Assembly: GCF_013087525.1 (NCBI RefSeq)
Contig: NZ_JABFCS010000001.1
Location: forward strand, 682,001-746,000
DNA length: 64,000 nt
Reading direction: 5' to 3'
From: Ramlibacter montanisoli
GTDB taxonomy: Bacteria; Pseudomonadota; Gammaproteobacteria; Burkholderiales; Burkholderiaceae_C
The notes beneath the pieces were generated by a model, which had not been told where the DNA came from, did not search any database, and worked only from the letters and a program-made list of their open reading frames with translations. The position numbers and the translations under genes are program-made. Position 1 is the first letter of the stretch. Each line of letters begins with the position of its first letter. Positions 48,549 through 59,544 of this stretch are shown in pieces.

Positions 48549-50513
48549 ATGGCGACCAAACCGAACGAGTACTCCGAAGGTTCGATCCGCGTGCTCAAGG
48601 GCCTGGAGCCCGTCAAGCAGCGGCCCGGCATGTACACGCGCACCGACAACCCCCTGCACGTGCTGCAGGAAGTCGTGGACAACGCCGCCGACGAAGCGCT
48701 GGCCGGCCACGGCAAGCGCATCCGCGTGACCATGCATGCCGACGGCTCGGTCAGCGTGGAGGACGACGGCCGCGGCATCCCCTTCGGCCTGCACCCGGAG
48801 GAAAAGGCGCCGGTGATCGAGCTGGTGTTCACCCGGCTGCACGCGGGCGGCAAGTTCGACAAGGGCAAGGGCGGCGCCTACAGCTTCTCCGGCGGCCTGC
48901 ACGGCGTCGGCGTCTCGGTCACCAACGCGCTGGCGCGCCGGCTGGAAGCCACCAGCTACCGCGACGGCGAGGCCGCCACCATCACCTTCTCCGGCGGCGA
49001 CGTCACCGAGAAGCTGAAGAAGCGCAAGGCCGGCGCGGACGACCGCAAGCAGGGCACCACGGTGCGCGTGTGGCCGGACCCGAAGTATTTCGACAGCATC
49101 GCGGTGCCGATGGCCGAACTGGCCCACCTGCTGCGCAGCAAGGCGGTGCTGATGCCCGGCGTGACCGTGCAGCTGACCGACGAGAAGAAGAAGGACACCC
49201 AGACCTGGCAGTACAAGGGCGGCCTTCGCGACTACCTGATGCAGACCCTGCCGGCGGACCCCGTGATCCCGCTGTTCGAGGGAGAGGGCTACGCGGACAG
49301 CAACGAGAACTTCGCCGAGGGCGAGGGCGCGACCTGGTGCGTGGCCTTCACCGAGGACGGCAACCCGGTGCGCGAGAGCTACGTCAACCTGATTCCCACC
49401 ACCGCCGGCGGCACCCACGACAGCGGCCTGCGCGACGGCCTGTTCAACGCCGTCAAGAGCTTCATCGAGCTGCACAACCTGCAGCCCAAGGGCGTGAAGT
49501 TGCTGCCGGAAGACGTGTTCGCCCGCGCTTCCTACGTGCTCTCGGCCAAGGTGCTCGATCCGCAGTTCCAGGGCCAGATCAAGGAGCGGCTGAATTCGCG
49601 CGACGCGGTGCGGCTGGTCTCCAGCTTCGTGCGGCCGGCGCTGGAGCTCTGGCTGAACCAGCACGTCGAGTACGGCAAGAAGCTGGCCGAGCTGGCGATC
49701 AAGGCCGCGCAATCGCGCCAGAAGGCCGGCCAGAAGGTGGAAAAGCGCAAGGGCTCGGGCGTCGCCGTGCTGCCCGGCAAGCTGACCGACTGCGAGAGCA
49801 AGGAGCTCTCGCACAACGAGATCTTCCTGGTCGAGGGCGACTCCGCCGGCGGCAGTGCCAAGATGGGCCGCGACAAGGAATGCCAGGCCATCCTGCCGCT
49901 GCGCGGCAAGGTCCTGAACACCTGGGAGGTCGAACGCGATCGGCTGTTCGCCAACACCGAGATCCACGACATCGCGGTGGCGATCGGCGTCGACCCGCAC
50001 GGCCCGAACGACACGGTGGACCTCTCCGGCCTGCGCTACGGCAAGATCTGCATCCTGTCGGACGCCGACGTGGACGGCTCGCACATCCAGGTGCTGCTGC
50101 TCACGCTGTTCTTCCGCCACTTCCCCAAGCTGATCGACTCGGGCAACGTGTACGTCGCGCGGCCGCCGCTGTTCCGCGTGGACGCGCCGGCGCGCGGCAA
50201 GAAGCCGGCCTCCAAGCTCTATGCCCTGGACGAAGGTGAACTCACCGCCATCCTGGACAAGCTGCGCAAGGAAGGCGTCAAGGAAGGCTCCTGGACCATC
50301 AGCCGCTTCAAGGGCCTGGGCGAGATGAGCGCGGAACAATTGTGGGAAACCACGCTCAATCCCGACACCCGGCGCCTCCTGCCCGTCCAGCTGGGCAAAT
50401 TCGACTTCACCGGGACCGAGAATCTGATCACCAAGCTCATGGGCAAGGGCGAAGCCGCCGCCCGCCGCGAGCTGATGGAACTGCACGGCGATGCCGTGGA
50501 AATCGACATCTGA
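48549..50513 (+). CDS. parE: DNA topoisomerase IV subunit B
   Basis: ATPase subunit of topoisomerase IV, which decatenates daughter chromosomes. 654 residues, intact: GHKL ATPase (LKGLEPVKQRPGMYT, VVDNAADEALAG, VEDDGRGIPFG, SGGLHGVGVSVTNAL), transducer, then TOPRIM (EIFLVEGDSAGGSAK, LPLRGKVLNTWE, SDADVDGSHIQVLLLTLFFRH). ATG 48549 follows TACAAT by 11 nt with no Shine-Dalgarno. Its partner parC lies 2.6 kb downstream, after three other genes. Confidence 0.96.
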   Translation: MATKPNEYSEGSIRVLKGLEPVKQRPGMYTRTDNPLHVLQEVVDNAADEALAGHGKRIRVTMHADGSVSVEDDGRGIPFGLHPEEKAPVIELVFTRLHAGGKFDKGKGGAYSFSGGLHGVGVSVTNALARRLEATSYRDGEAATITFSGGDVTEKLKKRKAGADDRKQGTTVRVWPDPKYFDSIAVPMAELAHLLRSKAVLMPGVTVQLTDEKKKDTQTWQYKGGLRDYLMQTLPADPVIPLFEGEGYADSNENFAEGEGATWCVAFTEDGNPVRESYVNLIPTTAGGTHDSGLRDGLFNAVKSFIELHNLQPKGVKLLPEDVFARASYVLSAKVLDPQFQGQIKERLNSRDAVRLVSSFVRPALELWLNQHVEYGKKLAELAIKAAQSRQKAGQKVEKRKGSGVAVLPGKLTDCESKELSHNEIFLVEGDSAGGSAKMGRDKECQAILPLRGKVLNTWEVERDRLFANTEIHDIAVAIGVDPHGPNDTVDLSGLRYGKICILSDADVDGSHIQVLLLTLFFRHFPKLIDSGNVYVARPPLFRVDAPARGKKPASKLYALDEGELTAILDKLRKEGVKEGSWTISRFKGLGEMSAEQLWETTLNPDTRRLLPVQLGKFDFTGTENLITKLMGKGEAAARRELMELHGDAVEIDI

Positions 50514-50523
50514 GACGCACCGC

Positions 50524-51075
50524 ATGATGAACGCCGCAGCCGCTTCCTCCCTCCAGCCGATGCGCGTGCGCCTGCGCCCCACCATGCAGAGCGACCTGGA
50601 CTACGTGCTCTCGCTGGAGCGCGACCCGGAGAACCTGCCCTACATCACGCCCTGGGAGAAGATCCAGCACGAGGCGGCCATCCGCTTCCCGGACTTCCGC
50701 CACTTCATCATCGAGGCCGGCCCCGAGCTGGAGCGCGGCGGCTTCCTGATCCTGATCGGCTGCCGCAACCAGCACCAGTCGATCGAACTCAAGCGCATGG
50801 TGGTGCAGAACAAGCACCAGGGCGTGGGCCGCGCGGCGCTGCGCGTGGTCAAGAAGATCGCCTTCGACGACCTCGGCGCCCACCGTTTCTGGCTGGACAT
50901 CAAGAAGCGCAACACCCGCGCGCAGGCGCTGTACGTCAGCGAAGGCTTCGTGTTCGAGGGCAAGCTGCGCGAGGCGGTCAAGGTGGAGGACGGCTACGAC
51001 TCGCTGGTCGTCATGTCCATGCTGCAGGACGAGTACGCCCGGCGCCGCAAGACGGCGATGGAGCTGGCGGGATGA
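50524..51075 (+). CDS. GNAT family N-acetyltransferase (RimJ/RimL-like)
   Basis: A 183-residue acetyltransferase. VRLRPTMQSDLDYVLSLERDPENLPYI opens the fold; the acetyl-CoA loop is QNKHQGVGRAALRVV, and FDDLGAHRFWLDIKKRNTRAQALYVSEGFVFEGKLRE completes the domain. The subgroup modifies N-terminal or small-molecule amines; the target is unknown. It starts 10 nt after parE and its stop overlaps the transglycosylase start (ATGA). Confidence 0.87.
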   Translation: MMNAAAASSLQPMRVRLRPTMQSDLDYVLSLERDPENLPYITPWEKIQHEAAIRFPDFRHFIIEAGPELERGGFLILIGCRNQHQSIELKRMVVQNKHQGVGRAALRVVKKIAFDDLGAHRFWLDIKKRNTRAQALYVSEGFVFEGKLREAVKVEDGYDSLVVMSMLQDEYARRRKTAMELAG

Positions 51076-51913
51076 ACGCCCGGCGGGCCCTGGCCCTGCT
51101 GGCCGCGGTGGTCGCCACCACCTGGCTGGCACCCGCGCGCGCGGAGGTCTGGGGCTACGTCGATGAAAAGGGCGTGGCGCACTTCGCCGCCGAAAAGCTC
51201 GACGAGCGCTACGAGCTGTTCTTCCGCGGTGGCGAGAGCTTCGACACGGCCAGTGGCGTGCAGACGCCGCGCTCGGTGGCCGTGCCGACCCGCTCCCTGA
51301 CCAAGCTGCACGCCTACTTCGACATCTCGCCGAAGTACAAGCAGGTCAAGCACCACCTGCGCGAAGCCTCGCAAGAGCACGGCGTGGACCTCGAATTGCT
51401 GCAGGCGCTGATCGCCACCGAATCCGGCTTCGACCCGCAGGCCGTGTCGCCCAAGGGCGCCGTCGGCCTGATGCAGATCATGCCGGCCACCGCGCAGCGC
51501 TACGGCGTGAACGCGGACCGCAAGGCGCCGATCGCGCTGAAGCTGACCGACCCCGGACCAACGTGCGCACCGGCACCCGCTACCTGCGCGACCTGATCCG
51601 GCGCTACCCCGGCCAGCTGGACCTCGCCCTGGCCGCCTACAACGCGGGCGAGGGCGCCGTGCAGCGCGCGGGCAACCGCATCCCCAATTACCGCGAGACC
51701 CAGAACTACGTGAAGACGGTCATGCAGCTCTATGGCATGTTGAAGCCGCCGGCCATGGCGGCCGCGGCCGCCAAGCCGCCCGTGCGCGTGCAGATGCAAC
51801 TGCCGGCGCCGCCCTCCGTGACGGTCGCCCGCCGCAACATGCCCGCGGGCCTGTCGCCCGCGCCGGTGCCCATCCTCGCGCCCGAGGAGCCGCAGGCCGT
51901 CCTGGACTACTGA
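51072..51913 (+). CDS. Exported lytic transglycosylase, DUF4124-SLT (frame broken near 51553)
   Basis: About 280 residues: a signal peptide (to AEV, about 24), a DUF4124 domain (WGYVDEKGVAHFAAEKLDERYELFF), then an SLT/lysozyme-like domain with catalytic Glu in LLQALIATESGFDPQAVSPKGAVGLMQIMPATAQRYG and AYNAGEGAVQ. It cleaves peptidoglycan between MurNAc and GlcNAc. The frame breaks in GACCCCGGACC near 51553; one added base restores DPRTNVRTGTRYL. It is coupled to the acetyltransferase upstream. Confidence 0.9.
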
Positions 51914-51967
51914 AGGCATGAGCGACTCGCCCGCAGGCGGCCGCTGCCGCCCCGTCCCCTCGCGCGC

Positions 51968-53113
51968 ATGACGGACCCGATCGATCCGGCGCAGCTCTGG
52001 CTGGGCGCCTTCGTGGGCGCGCAGGTTCTGCTGGTCTTCTTCTGCGTGATCAAGGCCAACGTCTACCGCGAGCGCGCGCTGCTGCTGCACGGCGCCGCCA
52101 CGCTGATGTCGGTGGTGGCGGTGCAGTCGCTGATCGGCCAGCATCCGCTGCTGCCGGCCGCCGTGCTGCTGCTGGTGCCGGCGCTGGCCGGCCTGCAGCT
52201 GCTGGACCTCATGAGCCACGCGGGCTCGCTGCGCCAGGCGCGGCGCTGGCTGCTGGCGGTGAGCGCCGGCGTGCTGCCCGCACTGGCGGTGGCGGCGGCG
52301 TACACCTTGTGGGCGCTGGCCGCCGGCATGGTGGTGTGGGCGGCCGTGGTGTTCCTGCTGCTGCTGCGGGCCTGGCGCCAGAGCCAGCCCTGGGTGTGGT
52401 GGCTGGTGCCCGGCTACGCGGCGCTGGTGCTGGCCAGCGGCGTGGTCGCCTTCGACGCGTCGCCGCATTCGATCGAGGACGCGGTCCTCTATGCGGCGTT
52501 GCTCACGGTCTGGTCGGCCTGCACCTACCTGGGCACCGGCTGGCGCGGGCGCATCTTCGGCGAGACGCGCGCGCGCGTCCATGCCCGCAACAGGGTGGAC
52601 CCGCTCACCGGCCTGGCCACGCCGCTGGTGCTGGCCGAGCGCATCATCGCGGCGCGCCACCTGGTGCGCCGCTATGGCCACCCGAGCACGGTGATGGTCG
52701 TGCACATCGAGAACCTCCCGGCGCTGGCCGCGGAGTTCGGGCCGGAGGCGGCGGAGTCCGCGGTGCTGGCGGCGGCCAGCCGCGTGCGCGACGCGCTGCT
52801 GCGCGACGGCGACGTGGCGGCGCGCCTGACCCACGCCCGCATCGGCGTGCTGGCCGAAGGCACGGCCCCCGCCCAGGCGGCCGCCAGCGTGGCAACGCGT
52901 ATCCTCTCGGCGGGGCTCAAGGAGCCGCTGGCCGCGGTGAAGGCCGAGTACCTGCGCTTTCGCATCGTGCTGTCGGGCGTGCCGACGGAGGAGATCCCGC
53001 CCAAGCTGCTGCTGAACCGCCTGAATTCGCGGATGGACCAGGAGCTGAGGATGGCCTCGGAGCGGCGCATCGCGACGGTGCCGCAGGAAGAACTGACAGT
53101 CGACTTGATCTGA
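51968..53113 (+). CDS. Membrane protein with degenerate GGDEF domain
   Basis: A 381-residue protein. The first 185 residues hold about six membrane helices; the C-terminal half has a GGDEF fold with opening [16 protein letters not shown], but the catalytic (S/G)GDEF loop is replaced by LTHARIGVL. It therefore should not make cyclic di-GMP and may be a sensor or a GTP-binding adaptor. It sits between the parE and parC operon halves, 16 nt before parC, which is an unusual neighbour. Confidence 0.8.
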   Translation: MTDPIDPAQLWLGAFVGAQVLLVFFCVIKANVYRERALLLHGAATLMSVVAVQSLIGQHPLLPAAVLLLVPALAGLQLLDLMSHAGSLRQARRWLLAVSAGVLPALAVAAAYTLWALAAGMVVWAAVVFLLLLRAWRQSQPWVWWLVPGYAALVLASGVVAFDASPHSIEDAVLYAALLTVWSACTYLGTGWRGRIFGETRARVHARNRVDPLTGLATPLVLAERIIAARHLVRRYGHPSTVMVVHIENLPALAAEFGPEAAESAVLAAASRVRDALLRDGDVAARLTHARIGVLAEGTAPAQAAASVATRILSAGLKEPLAAVKAEYLRFRIVLSGVPTEEIPPKLLLNRLNSRMDQELRMASERRIATVPQEELTVDLI

Positions 53114-53129
53114 TCACCAGAAGAAGAGC

Positions 53130-55487
<2,358 letters not shown>

Positions 55488-55488
<1 letters not shown>

Positions 55489-55688
55489 TGGAACGCCGCA
55501 AGCTGCGCGCGGGCCAGCCGATCACGCCGCAGGAGTTCGACGAGCTGTCGGACGAGGAGCTGGAGCGGCTGGTGCCCAGGCGCTACCGGGAATTCTTCCC
55601 CGGCAAGGACGGCTGCGCCGACGGCTTCTTCTACCTGCACGATGGCACGGCCTACAGCTTCTACCGCGGCGGCCTGCTCGACGAGTAG
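55488..55688 (+). CDS. Small hypothetical protein coupled to parC, 66 aa
   Basis: A basic N-terminus ([17 protein letters not shown]), an acidic helix ([12 protein letters not shown]) and the sequence [29 protein letters not shown]. There is no signal peptide or membrane helix. ATG 55488 shares its A with the parC stop (TGATG), so it should be translated with parC. No family is recognised. Confidence 0.6.
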
Positions 55689-55762
55689 CCACCCGCCCCC
55701 GGAACTGCGCGATTTCCTTAAGATCAGCCCGCCCCGGCCGTGCCGGAACACGGAGCTTTCGC

Positions 55763-56527
55763 ATGCGGTTTTCGAGGTGGTCGCCCCTGTTGCTGGCTGC
55801 AGGCCTGCTGGCGGGATGCTTCCCGCGCAGCGATCCCTCGCAGGCGGTGCCCACGGCCTTCGTCGCCGCGCCGCAAGCGGCCACGCGCATGGTGGTGGTG
55901 CTGCCCGGCCGCGCCGACGACATCCAGGGCCTGCGTGAAAGCGGCATCGTGCAGGCAGTGCAGTCCGCGTGGCCGGATGCCGACGTGGTGCTCACGGGGC
56001 TCGCGCTGCCTTACTACCTGGAAGGCGTCGCCGAGCAGCGATTGCACCGGGAGGTCATCGCGCCGGCGCGGCGGCGCGGCTACGCGCAGATCTGGCTGGT
56101 GGGTGCATCGCTCGGCGGCATGGGTTCCATCATGTACCAGCGCGCCTATCCGGGCGAGGTCACGGGCATGGTGCTGCTCGCGCCTTACCTCGGGGACGAA
56201 CCCATGCTGGCCAGGATCCGCGCTGCCGGAGGCATCGCTTCGTGGGAGCCGCCCTCGAAGCCCGCAGCCGTGAAGCGCAGCAACTTCCAGGAGGAGTTGT
56301 GGCGCCACGTTCAAAGCTGGTCGCGCCGTCCCGAAGCGGCCAGCAACGTGTGGCTCGCCTATGGCCGCAGGGACCAGTTCCGCAACGCGATGCCCTTGCT
56401 GGCCGCCGTGCTGCCGCCGGACCAGGTGCTGGTGCGCGGTGGGGGCCACGACTGGGGCGTGTGGTCGCCGGTCACGCGCGAAGTGCTGTCGCAGATCGAC
56501 CGCCAGCAGAGGGCCAGCGCGGACTGA
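55763..56527 (+). CDS. Alpha/beta hydrolase lipoprotein
   Basis: A 254-residue exported protein: lipoprotein signal MRFSRWSPLLLAAGLLAG|C, then an alpha/beta hydrolase fold with MVVVLPGRADDI, nucleophile Ser in LVGASLGGMGS, acid region AYGRRDQF and His in GGGHDWGVW. It is distinct from the hydrolase at 1782-2627. The substrate is unknown. Confidence 0.78.
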   Translation: MRFSRWSPLLLAAGLLAGCFPRSDPSQAVPTAFVAAPQAATRMVVVLPGRADDIQGLRESGIVQAVQSAWPDADVVLTGLALPYYLEGVAEQRLHREVIAPARRRGYAQIWLVGASLGGMGSIMYQRAYPGEVTGMVLLAPYLGDEPMLARIRAAGGIASWEPPSKPAAVKRSNFQEELWRHVQSWSRRPEAASNVWLAYGRRDQFRNAMPLLAAVLPPDQVLVRGGGHDWGVWSPVTREVLSQIDRQQRASAD

Positions 56528-56611
56528 TTGCGCGCGCCGGGCGCGCGCAATCTGGCAAGGACCGCGGGGGCATTCGCCCGGGCGCGGCACGCATGGCCTA
56601 AACTCGGCGGC

Positions 56612-56734
56612 ATGAACTTCCAGCGCCACACCTCGTTCGCACGCGCCATCCGCGCGCTGCCCGGGTGCGCGCGAACGCCCGCCCGGATGGCGGCGACGGC
56701 GGCCCAGCGGCCGCAGTCGCACGCACTTTCCTGA
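56612..56734 (+). CDS. Possible leader peptide or small protein, 40 aa
   Basis: A basic Ala/Arg-rich frame starts at ATG 56612, exactly 7 nt after TAAACT (56599-56604), with no Shine-Dalgarno. Its stop is followed at once by a 12-bp perfect hairpin (56735-56783). The product has no recognisable domain. It may be a regulatory leader ORF for the genes at 56851 and 57258, or a chance frame behind a real promoter. Confidence 0.35.
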   Translation: MNFQRHTSFARAIRALPGCARTPARMAATAAQRPQSHALS

Positions 56735-56783
56735 GCCCGGCGATTCCTCCTTTCTCCCGCTAGCGCAAGCCGAATCGCCGGGC
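56735..56783 (+). terminator. 12-bp hairpin in the leader before the GreA/B-like gene
   Basis: GCCCGGCGATTC (56735-56746) and GAATCGCCGGGC (56772-56783) pair perfectly around 25 nt. It begins directly after the stop of the 40-residue ORF and no T-run follows, so it may be an attenuator, pause site or mRNA-stability hairpin, not a simple terminator. From here to 56850 no other feature is seen except the AAGGAG Shine-Dalgarno. Confidence 0.5.
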
Positions 56784-56850
56784 CTCCCAAGCGCCCCTCG
56801 CACGCCCCCGCACCCGGGGCGCGTGCCCTTTCGCCGCGAAGGAGACATCC

Positions 56851-57261
56851 GTGCAAGTCAGCACCCCCGTCGAGCGCACGCTCACCCTGCAGGACTACCT
56901 GCAGCTCACCCGGTTCGTTTCGCAGCAGCAGCCGCATGCGGGCGCCGAAGCCCTGCAGGACATGCTGGACCAGAGCGACCTGGTGTCGCTGCCCGAAGTG
57001 CCCGCCACCCTGGTCACGCTGCACACGCACGTGCTGCTGGAGGACCCGTCCGGCCGTTCCTACCAGCTGACCTTGTGCTGGCCGCAGGAGGCCCGGCCGG
57101 CCGAGGGGCTGGTGTCGGTGCTGTCGCCGGTGGGCGCCGCGCTGCTCGGGCTGCACGTGGGCTCGGTGGCGCGCTGGCGCACGCCCGGTGGCGAGCAAGG
57201 CAGCGCGCGCATCCTCGCGGTGCTCGGGCGCCCCGAAACCAAGGTGGGAGGACGCGCATGA
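56851..57261 (+). CDS. GreA/GreB C-terminal-domain protein (Rnk-like)
   Basis: A 136-residue protein. The C-terminal GreA/GreB FKBP-like domain is clear: VTLHTHVLLEDPSGRSYQLTL, SVLSPVGAALLGLHVGSVARW and the final ARILAVLGRP. The N-terminal part is short and lacks the long coiled coil of true GreA, so it resembles Rnk/nucleoside diphosphate kinase regulator proteins that bind RNA polymerase. The start, GTG 56851, has AAGGAG nearby. It overlaps the UspA gene by ATGA. Confidence 0.8.
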   Translation: MQVSTPVERTLTLQDYLQLTRFVSQQQPHAGAEALQDMLDQSDLVSLPEVPATLVTLHTHVLLEDPSGRSYQLTLCWPQEARPAEGLVSVLSPVGAALLGLHVGSVARWRTPGGEQGSARILAVLGRPETKVGGRA

Positions 57262-58136
57262 ACACGCATCCCCTCGGCGAGGTGCTGGTCCCGGTCGACG
57301 GCTTCGGTCCGTCCACCAATGCCGCATGGCGCGCGGCACTGGTCGCGCGCGACCTGGGCGCGCCGCTGCGGCTGCTGCACGTGCGGGAAGGCGTCCACGC
57401 GGAGGCCGATGCGACGCTGCGCCGGCTGGTGCTGGAGATCGGCGAGCGCACCGGCGTCACGCCGCAGCTCGACACGGTCGCCGGCAAGGTGCTGGAGCAG
57501 ACCGTGCGCGCCGCGCGCGATGCGGCGCTGCTGGTGATCGGCCCGCGCCGCGGCAATCCGCTGCGCGCCATGGTCGTCGGCACGCAGGCCGAGCAGCTGA
57601 TCCGCCTGTGCCGCGTCCCGGTGCTGGTGGTGAAGAAGCCCGCGACCGCCGGCTACCGGCGCGTGCTGGTGCCGGTGGAGCTGGTTCCCGCGGCGCGGCC
57701 CATGATCGCCGCGGCGGCGCGGCTCGCGCGCGACGGGCTGGAGGTGCTGCATGCGCTGCAGCCCGGCGACGAGATCGGCATGCGCGCCTGCGAAGTCCCC
57801 GAGTGGGTGGTGCGCCGCCAGCGCCAGCGGGCCGCCGACGAGGCGCGTGCCGCGCTGCACGGCCTGATCGCGCAGGCCGGACAGCCGCGCGGCGTGCGCA
57901 CGATGGTGGGCTTCGGCGATGCCGCGCGCCTGGCGCTCGCGCGCGAGGCCGCGATGCGCGCGGACCTGCTGGTGATCGGCAAGCGCACGCGCGGGCTGCT
58001 GGCGGACTTCTTCCTGGGAAGCGTCACGCAGCGGGTGCTGGCCTCCGCCCGCGCCGACGTGCTGGTGCTGCCGCGGCCCGCGCGCGCCGGCGCCGTCGAG
58101 GCGCCACCGGCCTGGATGTCGCCCGCGCCCGGCTGA
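57258..58136 (+). CDS. Tandem universal stress protein (UspA-UspA)
   Basis: A 292-residue cytoplasmic protein with two UspA domains. The first is EVLVPVDGFGPSTNAAWRAALVARDLGAPLRLLHV to VLVVKKP. The second is YRRVLVPVELVPAARPMIAAAARLARDG to VLVLPRP, with the ATP-binding G-x2-G-x9-G-S pattern partly present (VIGKRTRGLLADFFLGSV). It is coupled to the GreA/B-like gene by an ATGA overlap with GGAGGA as Shine-Dalgarno. A stress-response role is inferred. Confidence 0.87.
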   Translation: MNTHPLGEVLVPVDGFGPSTNAAWRAALVARDLGAPLRLLHVREGVHAEADATLRRLVLEIGERTGVTPQLDTVAGKVLEQTVRAARDAALLVIGPRRGNPLRAMVVGTQAEQLIRLCRVPVLVVKKPATAGYRRVLVPVELVPAARPMIAAAARLARDGLEVLHALQPGDEIGMRACEVPEWVVRRQRQRAADEARAALHGLIAQAGQPRGVRTMVGFGDAARLALAREAAMRADLLVIGKRTRGLLADFFLGSVTQRVLASARADVLVLPRPARAGAVEAPPAWMSPAPG

Positions 58137-58143
58137 AGCGGCG

Positions 58144-58599
58144 TCAGCCGACCTCGGCGATGAGCTCGATCTCCACGCAGGCGCCCATGGGGATCTGCGC
58201 GACGCCGAAGGCGCTGCGTGCGTGCGCGCCCTTGTCGCCGAAGACCTGGCCGAACAGCTCGCTGGCGCCGTTGGTGACCAGGTGCTGTTCGGTGAAGTCC
58301 GGCGTGGAGTTCACCAGGCTCATGACCTTCACGATGCGCTTGACCTTGTTCAGGTCGCCCACCGCCGCGTGCAGCGTGCCCATCAGGTCGACGGCGATGG
58401 CGCGCGCGGCCTGCTTGCCTTCCTCGGTCTGCATGGTCTTGCCCAGCTGGCCGACCCAGGCCTTGCCTTCCCGCTTGGCGATGTGGCCGGAGATGAACAC
58501 GAGGTTGCCGGTGCGCACGAAAGGCACGTAGGCGGCAGCGGGCGTGGCCACCGGCGGCAGCGTGATGTTCAGTTCCTTCAGCTTGTCGTAGACGCTCAT
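58144..58599 (-). CDS. RidA/YjgF/Rid family protein
   Basis: A 151-residue trimeric Rid-family protein (YjgF_endoribonc fold). Key parts are LNITLPPVATPAAAYVPFVRTGNLVFISGH, IAKREGKAWVGQLGKTMQ and the C-terminal SAFGVAQIPMGACVEIEL. Classical RidA removes reactive enamine/imine intermediates with an Arg; the R-S-A-x-G-V context is conserved here. It is 25 nt after the transglutaminase stop on the same strand, so it may be the last gene of the 64-58 kb operon. Confidence 0.87.
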   Translation of the reverse strand: MSVYDKLKELNITLPPVATPAAAYVPFVRTGNLVFISGHIAKREGKAWVGQLGKTMQTEEGKQAARAIAVDLMGTLHAAVGDLNKVKRIVKVMSLVNSTPDFTEQHLVTNGASELFGQVFGDKGAHARSAFGVAQIPMGACVEIELIAEVG

Positions 58600-58624
58600 G
58601 GCTGCTCCTTGGTATGCAGGCATT

Positions 58625-59536
58625 CTAGGGAGCGGCCGGCTCCTCCGGGGCCGCGGCCTCTGCCGGCGTGACGGTGACCGCCACGCGCAGCGAATGGCTG
58701 GCGCCGCCATGGATCACGCCGCGCATGGGCGAGACGTCCGAGTAGTCGCGGCCGATGGCGAGCGTGACGTAGTCCTCGCCCGCGGTCCGGTCGTTGGTCG
58801 GGTCGAAGTCCACCCACAGGCCGGGCCCTTCCCTGGCCGGCAGGTAGAGCGCGACCCAGGCATGCGATGCGTCGGTGCCCACCAGCCTCGGCTGCCCGGC
58901 CGGCGGCTCCGTCAGCAGGTAGCCGCTCACGTAGCGCGCCGGCAGGCCCAGGCTGCGCAGGCATCCGAGCATCACGTGCGCGAGGTCCTGGCACACGCCC
59001 TTGCGCAGGGCCAACGCCTCCAGCGCCGGCGTGTTCACGTCGGTGGCGGTGGTTTCGTATTCGAAGTCGGCGTGGATGCGCTGCATCAGCTCGCGCGCCG
59101 CCTCCACCACCGGCCGGCCCTCGGGGAAGCTGGGTTGCGCGTAGGCCACGAAGGCGTCGTCGCGCGGCACGTAGGGCGAGGCGAAGATGAACTCGCTGGC
59201 CGGGTCGTACTGCGCGCCGCGGTGGTAGCGCATGCGCTCCGTCACCTCCTGCCAGGGCTGGCTGTCCGCGGGCTCTTCGCTGGCGCCCGTCTCCACCAGG
59301 CTTTCCGCCAGCACCCGCAGCGTGTCGTGCGAGAACTGCAGGCTGAAGAAGCTGCGCGTGTTGCCGTACACGTCCACCGCTTCGGTCTGCTGCGCCGGCT
59401 CCGGATCGACCGTGAGGCGGTGGCTCAGGAGGCGCTGGCGGCCCCTGTTCGCGGGCTTGAGGTGCGCCATGTGCTGCGCGGTCCGCACCGGCGGGACATA
59501 GTCGTAGGCGGTCTCGTGCAGGACGTGCAGCAGCAT
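58625..59536 (-). CDS. Transglutaminase-like protein of the ATP-grasp cluster
   Basis: A 303-residue protein. The N-terminal domain MLLHVLHETAYDYVPPVRTAQHMAHLKPA is typical of bacterial transglutaminase_N; the catalytic triad fits Cys in LRKGVCQDLAHVM, His in TDASHAWVALY and Asp in WVDFDPTNDR. It is probably cytoplasmic and may hydrolyse or transfer isopeptide bonds. It starts 8 nt after the ATP-grasp/alpha-E stop, so it belongs to the same operon. Confidence 0.88.
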   Translation of the reverse strand: MLLHVLHETAYDYVPPVRTAQHMAHLKPANRGRQRLLSHRLTVDPEPAQQTEAVDVYGNTRSFFSLQFSHDTLRVLAESLVETGASEEPADSQPWQEVTERMRYHRGAQYDPASEFIFASPYVPRDDAFVAYAQPSFPEGRPVVEAARELMQRIHADFEYETTATDVNTPALEALALRKGVCQDLAHVMLGCLRSLGLPARYVSGYLLTEPPAGQPRLVGTDASHAWVALYLPAREGPGLWVDFDPTNDRTAGEDYVTLAIGRDYSDVSPMRGVIHGGASHSLRVAVTVTPAEAAAPEEPAAP

Positions 59537-59544
59537 GGGAGTCT

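Noticed and set aside
48531-50585. A 684-codon open frame on the minus strand
   Set aside because: Antisense to parE with no recognisable motifs; parE has a full, conserved protein sequence.
51968-53113. Active diguanylate cyclase
   Set aside because: The GGDEF loop is absent (LTHARIG in its place), so cyclase activity is not supported.
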